The translations under genes and the position numbers were made by a program. The notes below the pieces were generated by a model. It did no database searches and was not told the origin of the DNA. It saw only the letters and a list, made by a program, of their open reading frames with translations. DNA of 64,000 bases from Runella zeae DSM 19591 (GTDB taxonomy: Bacteria; Bacteroidota; Bacteroidia; Cytophagales; Spirosomataceae), in assembly GCF_000423565.1 (NCBI RefSeq), contig NZ_AUIF01000011.1:124001-188000 (forward strand), read 5' to 3'. The stretch's first letter is position 1. The number at the start of each line of letters is the position of its first letter. Below are positions 44,494 through 54,157 of the stretch, one piece after another.

Positions 44494-45849
44494 TCAAGCC
44501 GCCCATGTGTATAACTCCTGCCTGGCACGAGTGAGAGCAGTATATCGCCAACGAAGGTCTGTAACTTGGTATTCGCCGAAAAGCGGGGCTCGGTGGATAA
44601 TCACATTGTCCCATTCACTACCTTGTGCTTTGTGGCATGTGAGGGCGTACCCAAAACGCAGCTGGATAGAATTGTAATAGGCACTGCTTTCTATTTTTCC
44701 ATACGTATGTTTATGCATTTCAGCATGAAAGTGAGTTACTGCTTCATTTTCAAGAAAACCTTTAAATCCCCTTTCGGTATTCAATGTCGAAAGCAAGGTC
44801 TTGGTTTCGATGACAAACGGTTTATTATCAGCACCTTGAAATTCTAATTGCACGTCGGCAAAATGTAAATCTGCATATTTTTCGGTTTTGCCAATAGCTC
44901 TTACATAGCCCATTTCACCGTTATAAATAGTCCGCCCATTACCTTGCCAAGTTACATTGACAATCACTTGGTCACCTACTTGCAAGCGGTCTTGTTCATA
45001 ACCAAATTGTTTCCGAATAGCACGATTCCAGTAATTTACGTCGTCATTTGAGTTCGCTATCAAAATAACTTTCTCTGCATTTTGGGGGTCGTATAATCTT
45101 TCAAAAAAACAAGCTGTATCCCATGCTTTACCAGTGAAATTCACCTTCAACTTTCGGTTATCTGGCTGATTTTTAGACAAAATACAATCACGCATATAAG
45201 TCGCATTGTCCATGATGTATGAATCGCCTTTGGCACGCATGGGTTCACTCAAAAAGTACTCATTACCTGTAAAACTGAACTTCTCAACCATATAATCAAG
45301 TGTTAACGCTGGAGAAAAACTCTCGGATTTGTTTCCGTTGACAGGAGGTAATTGGCAAGGGTCGCCTACAAATAAAAACTTATTCTTCGGATTTCCTCGT
45401 TTCACAAAGTCCACTAAATCACAGAGTAAAGCTCCTGATTGCTGAAAACGCTCACTTGCAGTTACTTTGTCACTTATCATAGAAGATTCGTCAATAAGAT
45501 AAACCGTAAAAGCTGATTCCTGATTGAGCTTCGGTAAAAACTTCACGCCCAGTCCATTTTTCAACTGTTCGAGTTTGTAAATTGCCGAGTGAATCGTTTT
45601 AGCTGGAAGCATTGAACCCAATGCCAAATTTTTAGCGGCTTTACCAGTTGGGGCAATCTGAACAATATTTACACCTTGCTCCCTTATAAACTTCATAAAC
45701 TGCCGAGTAAGAAATGTCTTACCAGTTCCCGCCGAACCTTTTAAAATGTGCAGATTCACATTTGAATTATGATTTGTAATAGTTTCCGTGATTCGAGCGA
45801 AGATGTTAGCCTGTTGATCGTTGAGAGAAAGCGAAGGAGTATTTAGCAT
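44494..45849 (-). CDS. RecD/Pif1-like DNA helicase
   Basis: 451 aa. Superfamily 1B ATPase: Walker A GSAGTGKT (38-45), APTGKAAKNL (66-75), Walker B VYLIDESSM (116-124), FVGDPCQLPPV (160-170), and a C-terminal UvrD_C_2-type region with YALTCHKAQGSEWDNVII and RWRYTALTRARQELYTW. It lacks the N-terminal domains of RecD2. It ends 30 bp before the retron RNA on the same strand, so it may share its transcript; alternatively it is an unrelated neighbour. Divergent from the WYL regulator with a palindrome between them. Confidence 0.88.
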   Translation of the reverse strand: MLNTPSLSLNDQQANIFARITETITNHNSNVNLHILKGSAGTGKTFLTRQFMKFIREQGVNIVQIAPTGKAAKNLALGSMLPAKTIHSAIYKLEQLKNGLGVKFLPKLNQESAFTVYLIDESSMISDKVTASERFQQSGALLCDLVDFVKRGNPKNKFLFVGDPCQLPPVNGNKSESFSPALTLDYMVEKFSFTGNEYFLSEPMRAKGDSYIMDNATYMRDCILSKNQPDNRKLKVNFTGKAWDTACFFERLYDPQNAEKVILIANSNDDVNYWNRAIRKQFGYEQDRLQVGDQVIVNVTWQGNGRTIYNGEMGYVRAIGKTEKYADLHFADVQLEFQGADNKPFVIETKTLLSTLNTERGFKGFLENEAVTHFHAEMHKHTYGKIESSAYYNSIQLRFGYALTCHKAQGSEWDNVIIHRAPLFGEYQVTDLRWRYTALTRARQELYTWAA

Positions 45850-45898
45850 AATTTGAGCGGCTTTTGGTTAGAAGCCATTGCAAAGGTATGTTTCAATA

Positions 45899-45917
45899 TA
45901 TGCAATTGTTTTGCATA
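45899..45917. promoter_or_regulatory. Palindrome between helicase and WYL genes, likely operator
   Basis: TATGCAA (45899-45905) and TTGCATA (45911-45917) are exact reverse complements separated by TTGTT, in the 105-bp divergent region between 45849 and 45955. A natural binding site for the WYL regulator on both promoters. No other gene is seen in this gap. Confidence 0.55.
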
Positions 45918-45954
45918 CTTGAAGTTTTTTATGTATTTTTGAAAAAAAGTAAAA

Positions 45955-46953
45955 ATGCCCGCTACCAAAGAACAACTAAGACGGCTGATGGAATTAGATA
46001 AATTTTTCCAAAAAGGTCAAAAGTGGAAAGTAAACGAACTATTACAAAAACTCTCAAATGAAGCTGATATTCACATAAGTGAGCGAACGTTAAAATATGA
46101 TTTGGCTTATTTGATTACCGAAAGTCATGGAGAACTAGAATCACGTAAGATTGGCCGTGAATGGTTGTGGGGTTACAAAGGCTTGAACTATTCACATTTC
46201 AAAAAATCATTGTTACTCAATGAAGTTAAAGACCTCGCAAAAATGATTGGTACTTTCAAAGAGTGGGGTGATTTACCGTTTTGGGAAGAAATTGAGGTAA
46301 TGCTCAACCAGTTTGAGACTCGTTTTAGTTTTGAAAACCAAACCAACAGAATGCTAATTGATTTTCAAAAGCCTGTTTCAAAAAATGGAAATTTATGGCT
46401 CAAACCTCTCTATGAAGCAATTGATAAGCAACAGACTATACAGGTGTCTTATTTTTCACTTCGTACTAAGAAAAAGATAATTGGAGATATTAGCCCTTAT
46501 TTGTTGAAAGAATACAATAATCGTTGGTGGCTTATTGGCTTATTTGGTACAAAAATTGTGAATATTGCCTTAGAAACTATCGAAGACGTTCAGATTAGTG
46601 GTTTGCCTTTTATTCAAACAGAATCATTTGACCCCAAAACCTATTTTGAAAATGTGTTGGGTGTTACTGTAAATCAAGAAAAAGTAGAAACCATACGCTT
46701 GAAAGTTGCCATAGAAAGTGTTGAATACCTGAGAAGTAAACCGATTCATCACTCTCAAAAAGAAACAAAAGAAGATGGAACAGAATTGATACTTCAAGTC
46801 GTACCTAATACTGAACTTGAACACATAATTCTACAATACGGATTTGGAATCGAAGTATTAGAACCTCCAACTTTGCGAAAAAAAATAGCCAAAACACTGC
46901 GCCTCGCTTTGGCTTTGTATGAGAGTAATTTAAAAAGTTTCATGCGACACTAA
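45955..46953 (+). CDS. WYL-domain transcriptional regulator
   Basis: 332 aa. An N-terminal winged helix-turn-helix (about 1-80; LRRLMELDKFFQKGQKWKVN, ISERTLKYDLAYLI) is followed by a WYL domain (about 145-220; WLKPLYEAIDKQQTIQVSYF, KEYNNRWWLIGLF) and a WCX-like C-terminus (about 245-325). Regulators of this build often repress phage-defence operons and respond to nucleic-acid signals. It diverges from the helicase and the retron locus and is convergent with a DUF433 gene, overlapping its end by 14 bp. It is a good candidate repressor of the retron/helicase transcript. Confidence 0.88.
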   Translation: MPATKEQLRRLMELDKFFQKGQKWKVNELLQKLSNEADIHISERTLKYDLAYLITESHGELESRKIGREWLWGYKGLNYSHFKKSLLLNEVKDLAKMIGTFKEWGDLPFWEEIEVMLNQFETRFSFENQTNRMLIDFQKPVSKNGNLWLKPLYEAIDKQQTIQVSYFSLRTKKKIIGDISPYLLKEYNNRWWLIGLFGTKIVNIALETIEDVQISGLPFIQTESFDPKTYFENVLGVTVNQEKVETIRLKVAIESVEYLRSKPIHHSQKETKEDGTELILQVVPNTELEHIILQYGFGIEVLEPPTLRKKIAKTLRLALALYESNLKSFMRH

Positions 46954-47173
46954 TCAGAATCTTTGTGTTTTCTTCGCGATTAGCAGCAAAAGCTAATGAA
47001 GCTAAAATGTCATCTTGGGTAAGTTGTGGGAAATCTTCAATGATTTCTTCGTGAGTCATTCCACTAGCTAACCAGCCCAAAATGTCCCAAACAGCAATGC
47101 GAGTACCTTTGATGCAGGGCTTGCCAAACCGAATTTCGGGATTGAAACTGATCCGTTCTTGAATATTTATCAT
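46940..47173 (-). CDS. DUF433 protein, antitoxin-like, without toxin partner
   Basis: 77 aa. RISFNPEIRFGKPCIKGTRI, then AVWDILGWLASGMTHEEIIEDFPQLTQDDILASLAFAANRE is the complete DUF433 signature. DUF433 proteins usually precede a PIN-like (DUF5615) gene; here the downstream position is taken by the convergent WYL gene, which overlaps its last 14 bp, so this copy is solitary. A complete pair lies just to the right. Confidence 0.85.
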   Translation of the reverse strand: MINIQERISFNPEIRFGKPCIKGTRIAVWDILGWLASGMTHEEIIEDFPQLTQDDILASLAFAANREENTKILISVA

Positions 47174-47229
47174 AGCCTTTCCATTTTTCTTTTCAAATAT
47201 ACGCTTTTCTCGTTGTACACATTAAAAAT

Positions 47230-47271
47230 AAGCCGAGACCCTTCTCAGAGCCTCGGCGTGGTATGAAGTAA
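47230..47271. repeat. 42-bp direct repeat, left copy, hairpin-forming
   Basis: Core AAGCCGAGACCCTT and GTATGAAGTAA; stem GCCGAG (47232-47237) / CTCGGC (47252-47257). The same 42 bp recur at 47926-47967 with 2 mismatches, bracketing the toxin-antitoxin pair between them. May act as terminator for the left gene. Confidence 0.75.
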
Positions 47272-47282
47272 TTTGAAATATA

Positions 47283-47627
47283 CTATTCTATTGCCTCTAT
47301 TTTATCCCTAAGTATTGTGACAAGTTTATATTTCTCACTCATTTCAAGTACAGTTGGCCAAATACTGGTAATAATAGTATGAAATTCTTTTAATGAAGCA
47401 TTGCCGATTTTAACATGAATAACTCGTGGTGGAGGTTGAGCTAGAAGCATTCGGTTTGAAAAGTCCGTATCTTTAGACACAATAGTCATTTCTTTCTCTT
47501 TTGCGTAGTTCCAAATTTCCGTATCTGGTGCTGTATTTAAAATATCATTTTGGTGAATGTAATCTTGGGTATTCCATAGCGCAAAGAAATATGGTAAATT
47601 CACATCAATCAAGTATTTAGGCATCAT
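47283..47627 (-). CDS. PIN-like toxin (DUF5615 type)
   Basis: 114 aa. LIDVNLPYFFALWN (acidic first motif), KEKEMTIVSKDTDFSNRMLL and RVIHVKIGN form the PIN-like nuclease pattern of DUF5615/Mut7-C-type toxins. The start overlaps the DUF433 antitoxin stop by 4 bp (ATGA). Predicted ribonuclease neutralised by the neighbour. Confidence 0.85.
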   Translation of the reverse strand: MMPKYLIDVNLPYFFALWNTQDYIHQNDILNTAPDTEIWNYAKEKEMTIVSKDTDFSNRMLLAQPPPRVIHVKIGNASLKEFHTIITSIWPTVLEMSEKYKLVTILRDKIEAIE

Positions 47628-47869
47628 GCTACGTTTTTGATTTCGTGAATGACATAGTGTTTTTCCATGAGTTGCAATGCAAATTGTTGACAGGCATTAA
47701 TGTCTTCAAGCTCAAGCATAGGATATTGATGGAGAAGTTCCTCGGGAGTAGTTCCTGCAAACAAAAACTCTAAGACAGTCTGCACCGTAATGCGCATTCC
47801 GCGAATGATAGGTCGTCCATTACATATATCAGGATTAAGAGCGATGCGCTCAGTAATGTAAGTTGTCAT
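47624..47869 (-). CDS. DUF433 antitoxin of the PIN-like toxin
   Basis: 81 aa from the ATG at 47869 (MTTYITERIALNPDICNGRP); the seven-codon extension to 47890 begins with TTG. RPIIRGMRITVQTVLEFLFAGTTPEELLHQYPMLELEDINACQQFA is the DUF433 pattern with a small helix-turn-helix-like fold. The gene overlaps the toxin start by 4 bp. Confidence 0.87.
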   Translation of the reverse strand: MTTYITERIALNPDICNGRPIIRGMRITVQTVLEFLFAGTTPEELLHQYPMLELEDINACQQFALQLMEKHYVIHEIKNVA

Positions 47870-47920
47870 GGATATTTTTTGTTTTTTCAAATTTAAGCAT
47901 TTTTATTAAATCTAGTAACC

Positions 47921-47967
47921 ATACCAAGCCGAGACCCTTTTCAGAGCCTCGGCTTGGTATGAAGTAA
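47921..47967. repeat. 42-bp direct repeat, right copy, with longer hairpin
   Basis: ATACCAAGCCGAG (47921-47933) and CTCGGCTTGGTAT (47948-47960) form a perfect 13-bp stem with a 14-nt loop. 47926-47967 matches 47230-47271 at 40 of 42 positions in direct orientation. Confidence 0.8.
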
Positions 47968-47981
47968 AAGGGGAATAGTAA

Positions 47982-50597
47982 TTAAAACGAAATGGTATTT
48001 ACCGTAGCCGAACTCGACGTCGTGGTGGTTGACTTGAGCGTAGCTCCCGAAGTAGAGTAAGTTCCTCCCGTGTACAATCCCCATCCTGACGAACCACCTA
48101 CAAAACTTCCTCCTGTGTAGGTACCACCATAATAGATTTTGTATTGGACGTTTTTCTGTAAGCTCGGATTAGAGAAATGGAAGTAGTAATTGCCATTTTT
48201 GGGCTTAAAAGTTACCATTTCTTTGCCAGAAGCATCTTCAATATGCAATACCGAACTTGCCGCCACTTGCGCACTTGCGGTGATATACATACTTACTTGG
48301 GTGGAGTTTGTACTCATGGCTTTGGTCATTCGGGCATTCGAACCACCCGAAATCAAGATTCCACCATTCACCAGAAAGTTTCCATTTACATCTATTCCCT
48401 CTTCGGGTTGGCTAGTTGGTCCACCTACGATTGTAGTTCCACCTGTAATGGTAATGTTTCCGTTACTGTCGATTCCGTCGCTTCCTGCCACAATCAAGAT
48501 TCCACCTTTTATGTAGATGTTACTGCCGTCGTTTGATTCTGTACCGCCAGTGGTGGTTCCCATACTAGCATTAACTCCATCATTAGAAGAGGTAACATTA
48601 GTTATTCCTCCCGCAAAGGTAATCGTCGGTGCTTCTATCCCTTCGGTCGATTTTGTGATGGTGACGGTACTGCCTTCATTTATTGTAATTGACGTTTCTG
48701 ACTTGATACCATCATCAGTAGCGGCGATGGTCAGCTCTCCATTGGTGATTGAGAAAGCACCATCACTTTTAAATCCTTTTGCCTCGCTAGTATTTGCTGT
48801 ATTGTAGGTGAATTTTGTACCTGTAGCAGAAATATTTGTTGTGCCACCACTAATAGTAGCAGTGCCATCTACCGAAATCCCCTTAGCTCCCGAACCTGTG
48901 CTAGTAACCGTCAGCGTGCCGCCTTTGATTGCTAAGTTTTTGTCACAATTAATCCCTGCTGGTGCTGCAATATCCGAATCGGAAGTATCATAAAAAGCGG
49001 CACCAGAAGTTGTGATTTTTACCGTACCGGCTGTCAAAGTAAAATCACCACCGGTTTTTATCCCCTTAGCGCCTTTACCCGACACGTTCAACGTTATGAC
49101 ATCCCCTGTACCAATAGTAGTATAGCTTTCACTTTTGATGGCGTTTCCTTTGTCTCCTGTGGTAGTGACGGTTATTTTCCCACCTTTGACCAAAACGTAA
49201 GGTGTAATCGTCGCATCTGTACCCTCATACGAAGCCGTAATTCCGTCATTTACACTGTTGACTGTGATGTTTCCTCCATTTACTGCTACATACCCTTCTT
49301 CTGCTTCAATACCATTGCTACCCGCCGCAGAGACCGTAATGCTTCCATTGTCCATTGCAAAATAATCATTGGCATGAATACCATCGCTTACGGCTGATTT
49401 TATGATGATGGTGGCCTCACTTACATAAATATAATCATCTGATACGATACCATGCTTATAGTTGGCGGTGACGTTCAATGTTCCGGTCCCCATAAAACTC
49501 AATTGTCCTTCACTGAAAAGCGTTCCTTTTTGGTCTTCTGTACTTGTAGTATAAGTGGCGCCATCTATTAAGGTATTGGTGCCAACAACATTGATAGTTG
49601 CTTTTTTACTTGATTGAATGTTGATGGCCGGACCGCTACTATTAGTAAGGCTAACTCCTTTTAGCGTAATATTGAACTTGTATTCGCTATAGATTTTAAA
49701 ACTTCCTTTGGTGGCTGTACCTGATAAAAGATACACAATTTCTTTAGAAGTATTGGTTGATTTTACGGTTACATCTGCACCACTTGTGGTTACAGTGACG
49801 CCCTCATTTTGAAAAGCATTGCTGAAAGAAGCACTTGTGCCTGAGTAGGTAATGACGACTGTGTCTTTGGCAGTTGAGGTTGCCCCTGATGCGCTTACTG
49901 CTATTGAAATGGTGCAAGTTTGGCCACCAAAACTCAAGTTAAAAACAGCAGTACCTGCCGACGTAGGTGTACCTGCAATGGTATAGACTAGCTTTCCCGC
50001 ACCACTTGTAAGAGTGCCCGCTGCTAAAGTAGCTGTCAAACCTTCCACCCCTGTAGATGAAGCAGTGGAAGCATCGTAGGTGCCACCGTTGCTGCCTGTA
50101 TAGTCGAGCGTAGCAGAGCCAGAGTAGGCTACTCCACTGGTAGCCGTGGCAGGTGTAACTGTACCTACTAGCGAAGCCACATTGGCCTTAGAAGCGACTA
50201 CGGCCAATGCCAAAGTGCAAGTTTGTCCACCCAAATCGATAGAAAAATTGGCCGTTCCAGCGGCAGAAGGCGTTCCGGTAATCACAAAACTAGCTGAACC
50301 ACTTCCATTTTCTAATGTCCCTGCGGATAGTTTTGCAGTCAATCCCGTAACGCCAGATGAGGCCACAGCCGTACCTTCGGGGTAGGCCGCTCCATTGCCA
50401 CCCGTATAAGGGACGGTGGCAGTAGCTGTGTACGATGTTCCACTTGTAGCACTTGCAGAAAAGGTCACATTGGCACAATTAAGAGCAGTAATAGTAGCAG
50501 ATTTCTCGGCTGTTATGTCAGGATCTTTACAAGATTGAAACATCAAGACAAAAGTTATCACAGCACCCACAAGGGCGATTTTTTTTCTATTCATCAT
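47982..50597 (-). CDS. Beta-helix lipoprotein of the Cthe_2159 (carbohydrate-binding) family
   Basis: 871 aa. Lipoprotein signal MMNRKKIALVGAVITFVLMF then QSC as lipobox. Residues about 30-240 hold two Ig-like repeats of ~105 aa (each with YTGGNG or YTGSNG, GVTGL or GVEGL, and FGGQTC or LGGQTC). From about 245 on there is a parallel beta-helix with short imperfect repeats: ISGGTTNISATG, INGGN, SDGIHANDYF, GIEAEEGYV, SDDYIYV. This matches the Cthe_2159/DUF4353 family, whose founder binds polygalacturonate. The last ~100 residues form a beta-sandwich (YYFHFSNPSLQKNVQYKIYYGG). Probably a surface lipoprotein that binds pectin-like glycans. The 280-bp gap to the right shows only a weak AAGGCGA/TCGCCTT hairpin. 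Confidence 0.82.
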   Translation of the reverse strand: MMNRKKIALVGAVITFVLMFQSCKDPDITAEKSATITALNCANVTFSASATSGTSYTATATVPYTGGNGAAYPEGTAVASSGVTGLTAKLSAGTLENGSGSASFVITGTPSAAGTANFSIDLGGQTCTLALAVVASKANVASLVGTVTPATATSGVAYSGSATLDYTGSNGGTYDASTASSTGVEGLTATLAAGTLTSGAGKLVYTIAGTPTSAGTAVFNLSFGGQTCTISIAVSASGATSTAKDTVVITYSGTSASFSNAFQNEGVTVTTSGADVTVKSTNTSKEIVYLLSGTATKGSFKIYSEYKFNITLKGVSLTNSSGPAINIQSSKKATINVVGTNTLIDGATYTTSTEDQKGTLFSEGQLSFMGTGTLNVTANYKHGIVSDDYIYVSEATIIIKSAVSDGIHANDYFAMDNGSITVSAAGSNGIEAEEGYVAVNGGNITVNSVNDGITASYEGTDATITPYVLVKGGKITVTTTGDKGNAIKSESYTTIGTGDVITLNVSGKGAKGIKTGGDFTLTAGTVKITTSGAAFYDTSDSDIAAPAGINCDKNLAIKGGTLTVTSTGSGAKGISVDGTATISGGTTNISATGTKFTYNTANTSEAKGFKSDGAFSITNGELTIAATDDGIKSETSITINEGSTVTITKSTEGIEAPTITFAGGITNVTSSNDGVNASMGTTTGGTESNDGSNIYIKGGILIVAGSDGIDSNGNITITGGTTIVGGPTSQPEEGIDVNGNFLVNGGILISGGSNARMTKAMSTNSTQVSMYITASAQVAASSVLHIEDASGKEMVTFKPKNGNYYFHFSNPSLQKNVQYKIYYGGTYTGGSFVGGSSGWGLYTGGTYSTSGATLKSTTTTSSSATVNTISF

Positions 50598-50878
50598 ATT
50601 GGTTCAAATAAAGAGATATTGAAGAGGGGTACAACAATTTTTAAATGAATGCAAGGCCTTGCTGAGAAAGGAAGTGTCTATTTTACGCTTGATAAAGTAG
50701 GACTTCTTTCCCTTCACATATCTCATTATACGCTTGTCTATTTGACTGCGTTGCAGAAGCGTTTTTACTGAGGCATCAGTTTATTAAAAAAATGGAGGCC
50801 AAAGCAAATTTTGTAATAAAACACTAAGGCGAAGCACTATGAAGTACCTCGCCTTGCCTTACTATAAACCTAAAGTTT

Positions 50879-52858
50879 TTAATTTTCGTCAGGTGAAATA
50901 TAACGAGTAGGTCGCCAAGTGTTATTACGGGGGTTGATATCGGGAAGTTGAGAATCGGGGTCAATCGTTACCGACTTCAAAAGCCCTTTGGTAGGGGCCT
51001 TGAACGTCCAAGTACTGCCACGTTGCCATATTTCTACGGGCATCGAAACGCGCGTTTTTTTACCACCCGCTTCTTCCAATTCAATTACCGCAGGCATGGC
51101 CCACTGTTCGAGGTTTTCGATGGTGATGATGGAACCTTTAGCAGGGCTTTGTTCTACATATTGCACTTCTTTTATGCCTTGGTCGAGTTTATAATTTTCA
51201 TAGAACCATCCTTTCCAAAACCATCCTAAATCTTCGCCCGCAGCATCTTCCATGGTGCGGAAGAAATCAAACGGAGTAGGGTGTTTGAATGCCCAACGCT
51301 TTACGTATTGTTTGAATGCATAATCAAAGCGGTCACGACCTAACACAGTTTCGCGTAGTATTTTAAGACCTATGGCAGGCTTATAATAAGCATCCCAACC
51401 GATATTTGGGATTTTGATAACATCTGGAATAGTCAGAATTGGATCTGCACCTTCTCTAAAAAGGGTAGGAGCCAGATTTTGCATATCATCTAGGCGGTCG
51501 CGATTGTATTCGCCGTCGTTGAAGGCTTCGGCCGAAAGCATGTTGATAAAAGTGTTAAACCCTTCATCCATCCACGCAAATTTACGTTCGTTATTTCCCA
51601 CAATCATCGGAAACCAAGTATGTCCAAACTCGTGGTCAGTTACGCCCCAAAGCGCATCTTTTTTGTCGTTGTGGGCACAAAACACAATCCCCGGATATTC
51701 CATTCCGCCCACGATTCCGGCCACATTGGTAGCGACAGGGTAGGGGTATTCCATCAAATATTTTGAATAAAACTCCAAGCACCCTTTTACATATTCGGTA
51801 GAGCGTCCCCAGCTATCGTTGCCGCTATTTTCGGCGGTATAGAGCGATTGTGCTAAAGCTGGTTTACCACTTGGAAGATTCATTTTGGCGGCATCCCACA
51901 CAAACGCCCGAGAAGTGGCCCATGCCACATCGCGGGCATTTTGACAACGAAATTTCCAAGTAATCATCCCCGAATCTTTGGGGCGAGATTTTTTGTCTTT
52001 GATTTCTTTTTCGCCTCTAATCATCACGGTCTTATCGCTTTTTCGAGCATCTTCCATGCGTTTGAGCTGCTCTGAGGTCATCACATCCGAAGGATTGAGC
52101 AATTCGCCTGAGCCTCCTACGATATGGTCCCAAGGTACCGTAACACTATATTCATAATCACCATAATCAAGATAAAACTCTCCTGCTCCCACATAAGGAA
52201 GTACGTTCCAGCCTTCAATATCATCAAATACACACATACGCGGATACCACTGCGCTATTTCATAAATGATACCGTTTTTGGTCTCTAGCTTACCCATACG
52301 GTCGGAGGCATAGGTAGGTATTTTGAAGGCATAAGTAACTTTTATTTTTAGTATATCGCCCGCTGGTTTTACTGCTTCTGCCAAACGGATTTGCATACGT
52401 GTATCTTCAATGATGAATTCGGCAGGGGCAAATTTCCCTTTGCCTTGCTGAATACTTACCGAACTAATAGTGTACCCTCCTTCAAAGCCCATATTTCCGT
52501 ACCTTCCTCCATTGAGTGGAGTAGTTTTTCCGCTACGAGAATTGTCGTTGAAAGCATTTTGATCCAACTGAAGCCATACAAAAGGAAGCGCTTCGGGGCT
52601 ATTGTTAGTATAAGTGATTTCTACTTCTCCCGATAAGCTGTTAGCTGCTTCGTCGAGCGTAGCCGCTATTTTATAATCTGCGCGATTTTGCCAATATTTA
52701 GGACCGGGTGTTCCACTCCCAGAACGAAACTCATTGGCAGGCTGATAATTGAATAAGGGATTAAATAATACATGAGGGTCATATTTGCTACTAGGATTTT
52801 GGGCTTGTGCCGATAAAACCCAACCCAAAAAAAATAAAAAACAAAGTTGGCGAAACAT
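50879..52858 (-). CDS. M1-family metallopeptidase
   Basis: 659 aa from the ATG at 52858 ([20 protein letters not shown], signal peptide); the longer reading starts with GTG. N-terminal beta-domain (residues about 45-230), then the gluzincin site: HEFGH, 18 residues, E ([26 protein letters not shown]), the HExxH-x18-E of M1 aminopeptidases. [10 protein letters not shown] replaces the usual GxMEN exopeptidase motif, as in other Bacteroidota M1 members of this group, so specificity may differ from aminopeptidase N. Exported to the periplasm. Confidence 0.92.
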   Translation of the reverse strand: MFRQLCFLFFLGWVLSAQAQNPSSKYDPHVLFNPLFNYQPANEFRSGSGTPGPKYWQNRADYKIAATLDEAANSLSGEVEITYTNNSPEALPFVWLQLDQNAFNDNSRSGKTTPLNGGRYGNMGFEGGYTISSVSIQQGKGKFAPAEFIIEDTRMQIRLAEAVKPAGDILKIKVTYAFKIPTYASDRMGKLETKNGIIYEIAQWYPRMCVFDDIEGWNVLPYVGAGEFYLDYGDYEYSVTVPWDHIVGGSGELLNPSDVMTSEQLKRMEDARKSDKTVMIRGEKEIKDKKSRPKDSGMITWKFRCQNARDVAWATSRAFVWDAAKMNLPSGKPALAQSLYTAENSGNDSWGRSTEYVKGCLEFYSKYLMEYPYPVATNVAGIVGGMEYPGIVFCAHNDKKDALWGVTDHEFGHTWFPMIVGNNERKFAWMDEGFNTFINMLSAEAFNDGEYNRDRLDDMQNLAPTLFREGADPILTIPDVIKIPNIGWDAYYKPAIGLKILRETVLGRDRFDYAFKQYVKRWAFKHPTPFDFFRTMEDAAGEDLGWFWKGWFYENYKLDQGIKEVQYVEQSPAKGSIITIENLEQWAMPAVIELEEAGGKKTRVSMPVEIWQRGSTWTFKAPTKGLLKSVTIDPDSQLPDINPRNNTWRPTRYISPDEN

Positions 52859-53099
52859 TAGAAATGAATTTACGGTGTGCACTTAAGTGTATGTGATTTT
52901 ATAATCTGTTTGTTTAAAATCGTCGTGATTGGTTTAATTACTGCAAATTTGCTGAAAAACGAAGGTAAGACACATTTGTTGTATAAAGTAAAAACACAAA
53001 CATAATCAACAAAATTGAGCTTACTTTCACCCAATTTGGAGGAAAGCTGAATCTGTAAGTTCAATATTTGGTTGTATAATCAAAATAAATGCGTTTGTT

Positions 53100-54125
53100 A
53101 TGACTTTAAATAAAATTCCGGTCAATTTGATTACTGGTTTTTTGGGCGTAGGCAAAACTACTACTCTACAAAATATCCTCAAACGTAAACCAGCGGATGA
53201 GCGCTGGGCGGTCATTATCAATGAATTTGGGGCGGTCTCTATCGACCATACTCCTTTTGCAGGAGCCGACGAAAATGGTCTTATTGTGAAAGAAATAGCT
53301 GGAGGGTGCATCTGTTGTAGTGCCAATCTTCCGATGCAAATGACGCTCACGCTGGTATTGCGTCAAGTAAAACCCCATCGCATCTTAATTGAACCTACTG
53401 GCATGGGTCATCCTGAAGCTATTTTGGATATGTTGCGGGGGAAGTTTCTGAAAGATGTACTAGACATCAGGGCTACGGTCTGCTTAGTAGATCCACGTCA
53501 GTGGGAAAATGAAGACTACCGCGAACACGAAACGTTTATCGACCAAATCACTCTGGCGGATGTATTGATTGCCAACAAAATTGACTTGGCAGGAGAGACT
53601 TTAACTAAAGATTTTCTGGAATGGGCTAAAGCACTTTTTCCCCCTAAAATTTTGATTGGTGCTGTCGAACACGGCGATATTGACCCTAATTGGCTTAATG
53701 TAGAGCCTTTTCCTCAGCGTAAAGCACTGCATCCCCATGCTCACGAGCATGAGCACCATCATCACCATCATCATGCAGACGAACTTCCCATTCCTGAGAT
53801 AGGCAAGCCTCTCATGCGCGAAAGCCACGGCTTGGGTAGGTATAGTTGTGGATGGGTATTTTCGCCTGATGAAGTTTTTGAGCTTCCTTCCCTCAAAAAA
53901 TGGGTATCTTCTCTTCAAAATGTTGATAGAGTCAAAGGCGCGTTCAGAATCGGTACGGATTGGGTACTTATCAATGCTGTAAGCGGAGAGTTTTCGATTG
54001 AATATTTAGCTTACCGCCGCGATAGTCGGGTGGAATGTATTTCGGTCAATCCTCTTCCGTGGAAGACTTTGGAAGATGGCCTCAAAAATTGTTTAATCAA
54101 AGAGCCAACTACCCAGGCCGTCTAG
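53100..54125 (+). CDS. COG0523 GTPase, CobW/ZNG1-type metal chaperone
   Basis: 341 aa. P-loop GFLGVGKTT (14-22), WAVIINEFGAVSIDH, metal-site GGCICC (CxCC), EPTGMGHPEAIL, NKIDL (guanine specificity), then a His-rich loop HAHEHEHHHHHHHAD and a CobW C-terminal domain (ESHGLGRYSCGWVFSPDE). These GTPases load zinc or another metal into target enzymes, and the His-rich loop is usual for zinc members. I see no copy of the GCAACAnTGTTGC operator upstream, so it may not share the control of the AztD-like gene. Start ATG at 53100; the divergent gap 52859-53099 shows no gene. Confidence 0.92.
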   Translation: MTLNKIPVNLITGFLGVGKTTTLQNILKRKPADERWAVIINEFGAVSIDHTPFAGADENGLIVKEIAGGCICCSANLPMQMTLTLVLRQVKPHRILIEPTGMGHPEAILDMLRGKFLKDVLDIRATVCLVDPRQWENEDYREHETFIDQITLADVLIANKIDLAGETLTKDFLEWAKALFPPKILIGAVEHGDIDPNWLNVEPFPQRKALHPHAHEHEHHHHHHHADELPIPEIGKPLMRESHGLGRYSCGWVFSPDEVFELPSLKKWVSSLQNVDRVKGAFRIGTDWVLINAVSGEFSIEYLAYRRDSRVECISVNPLPWKTLEDGLKNCLIKEPTTQAV

Positions 54126-54157
54126 TTCGTCTTTACCGATAAAGAAACCTCAACATC

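Noticed and set aside
47230-47967. Repeats as a CRISPR array
   Set aside because: Only two copies, 696 bp apart, with genes between them and no cas genes.
48177-50385. Plus-strand frames opposite the beta-helix lipoprotein (e.g. 48190-48516)
   Set aside because: Their Pro/Val-rich repeats are the antisense reading of the Gly/Thr repeats of the real gene.
53740-53790. CAT-rich stretch in the GTPase gene as a nucleotide repeat element
   Set aside because: It encodes the His-rich metal-binding loop in frame and needs no other explanation.
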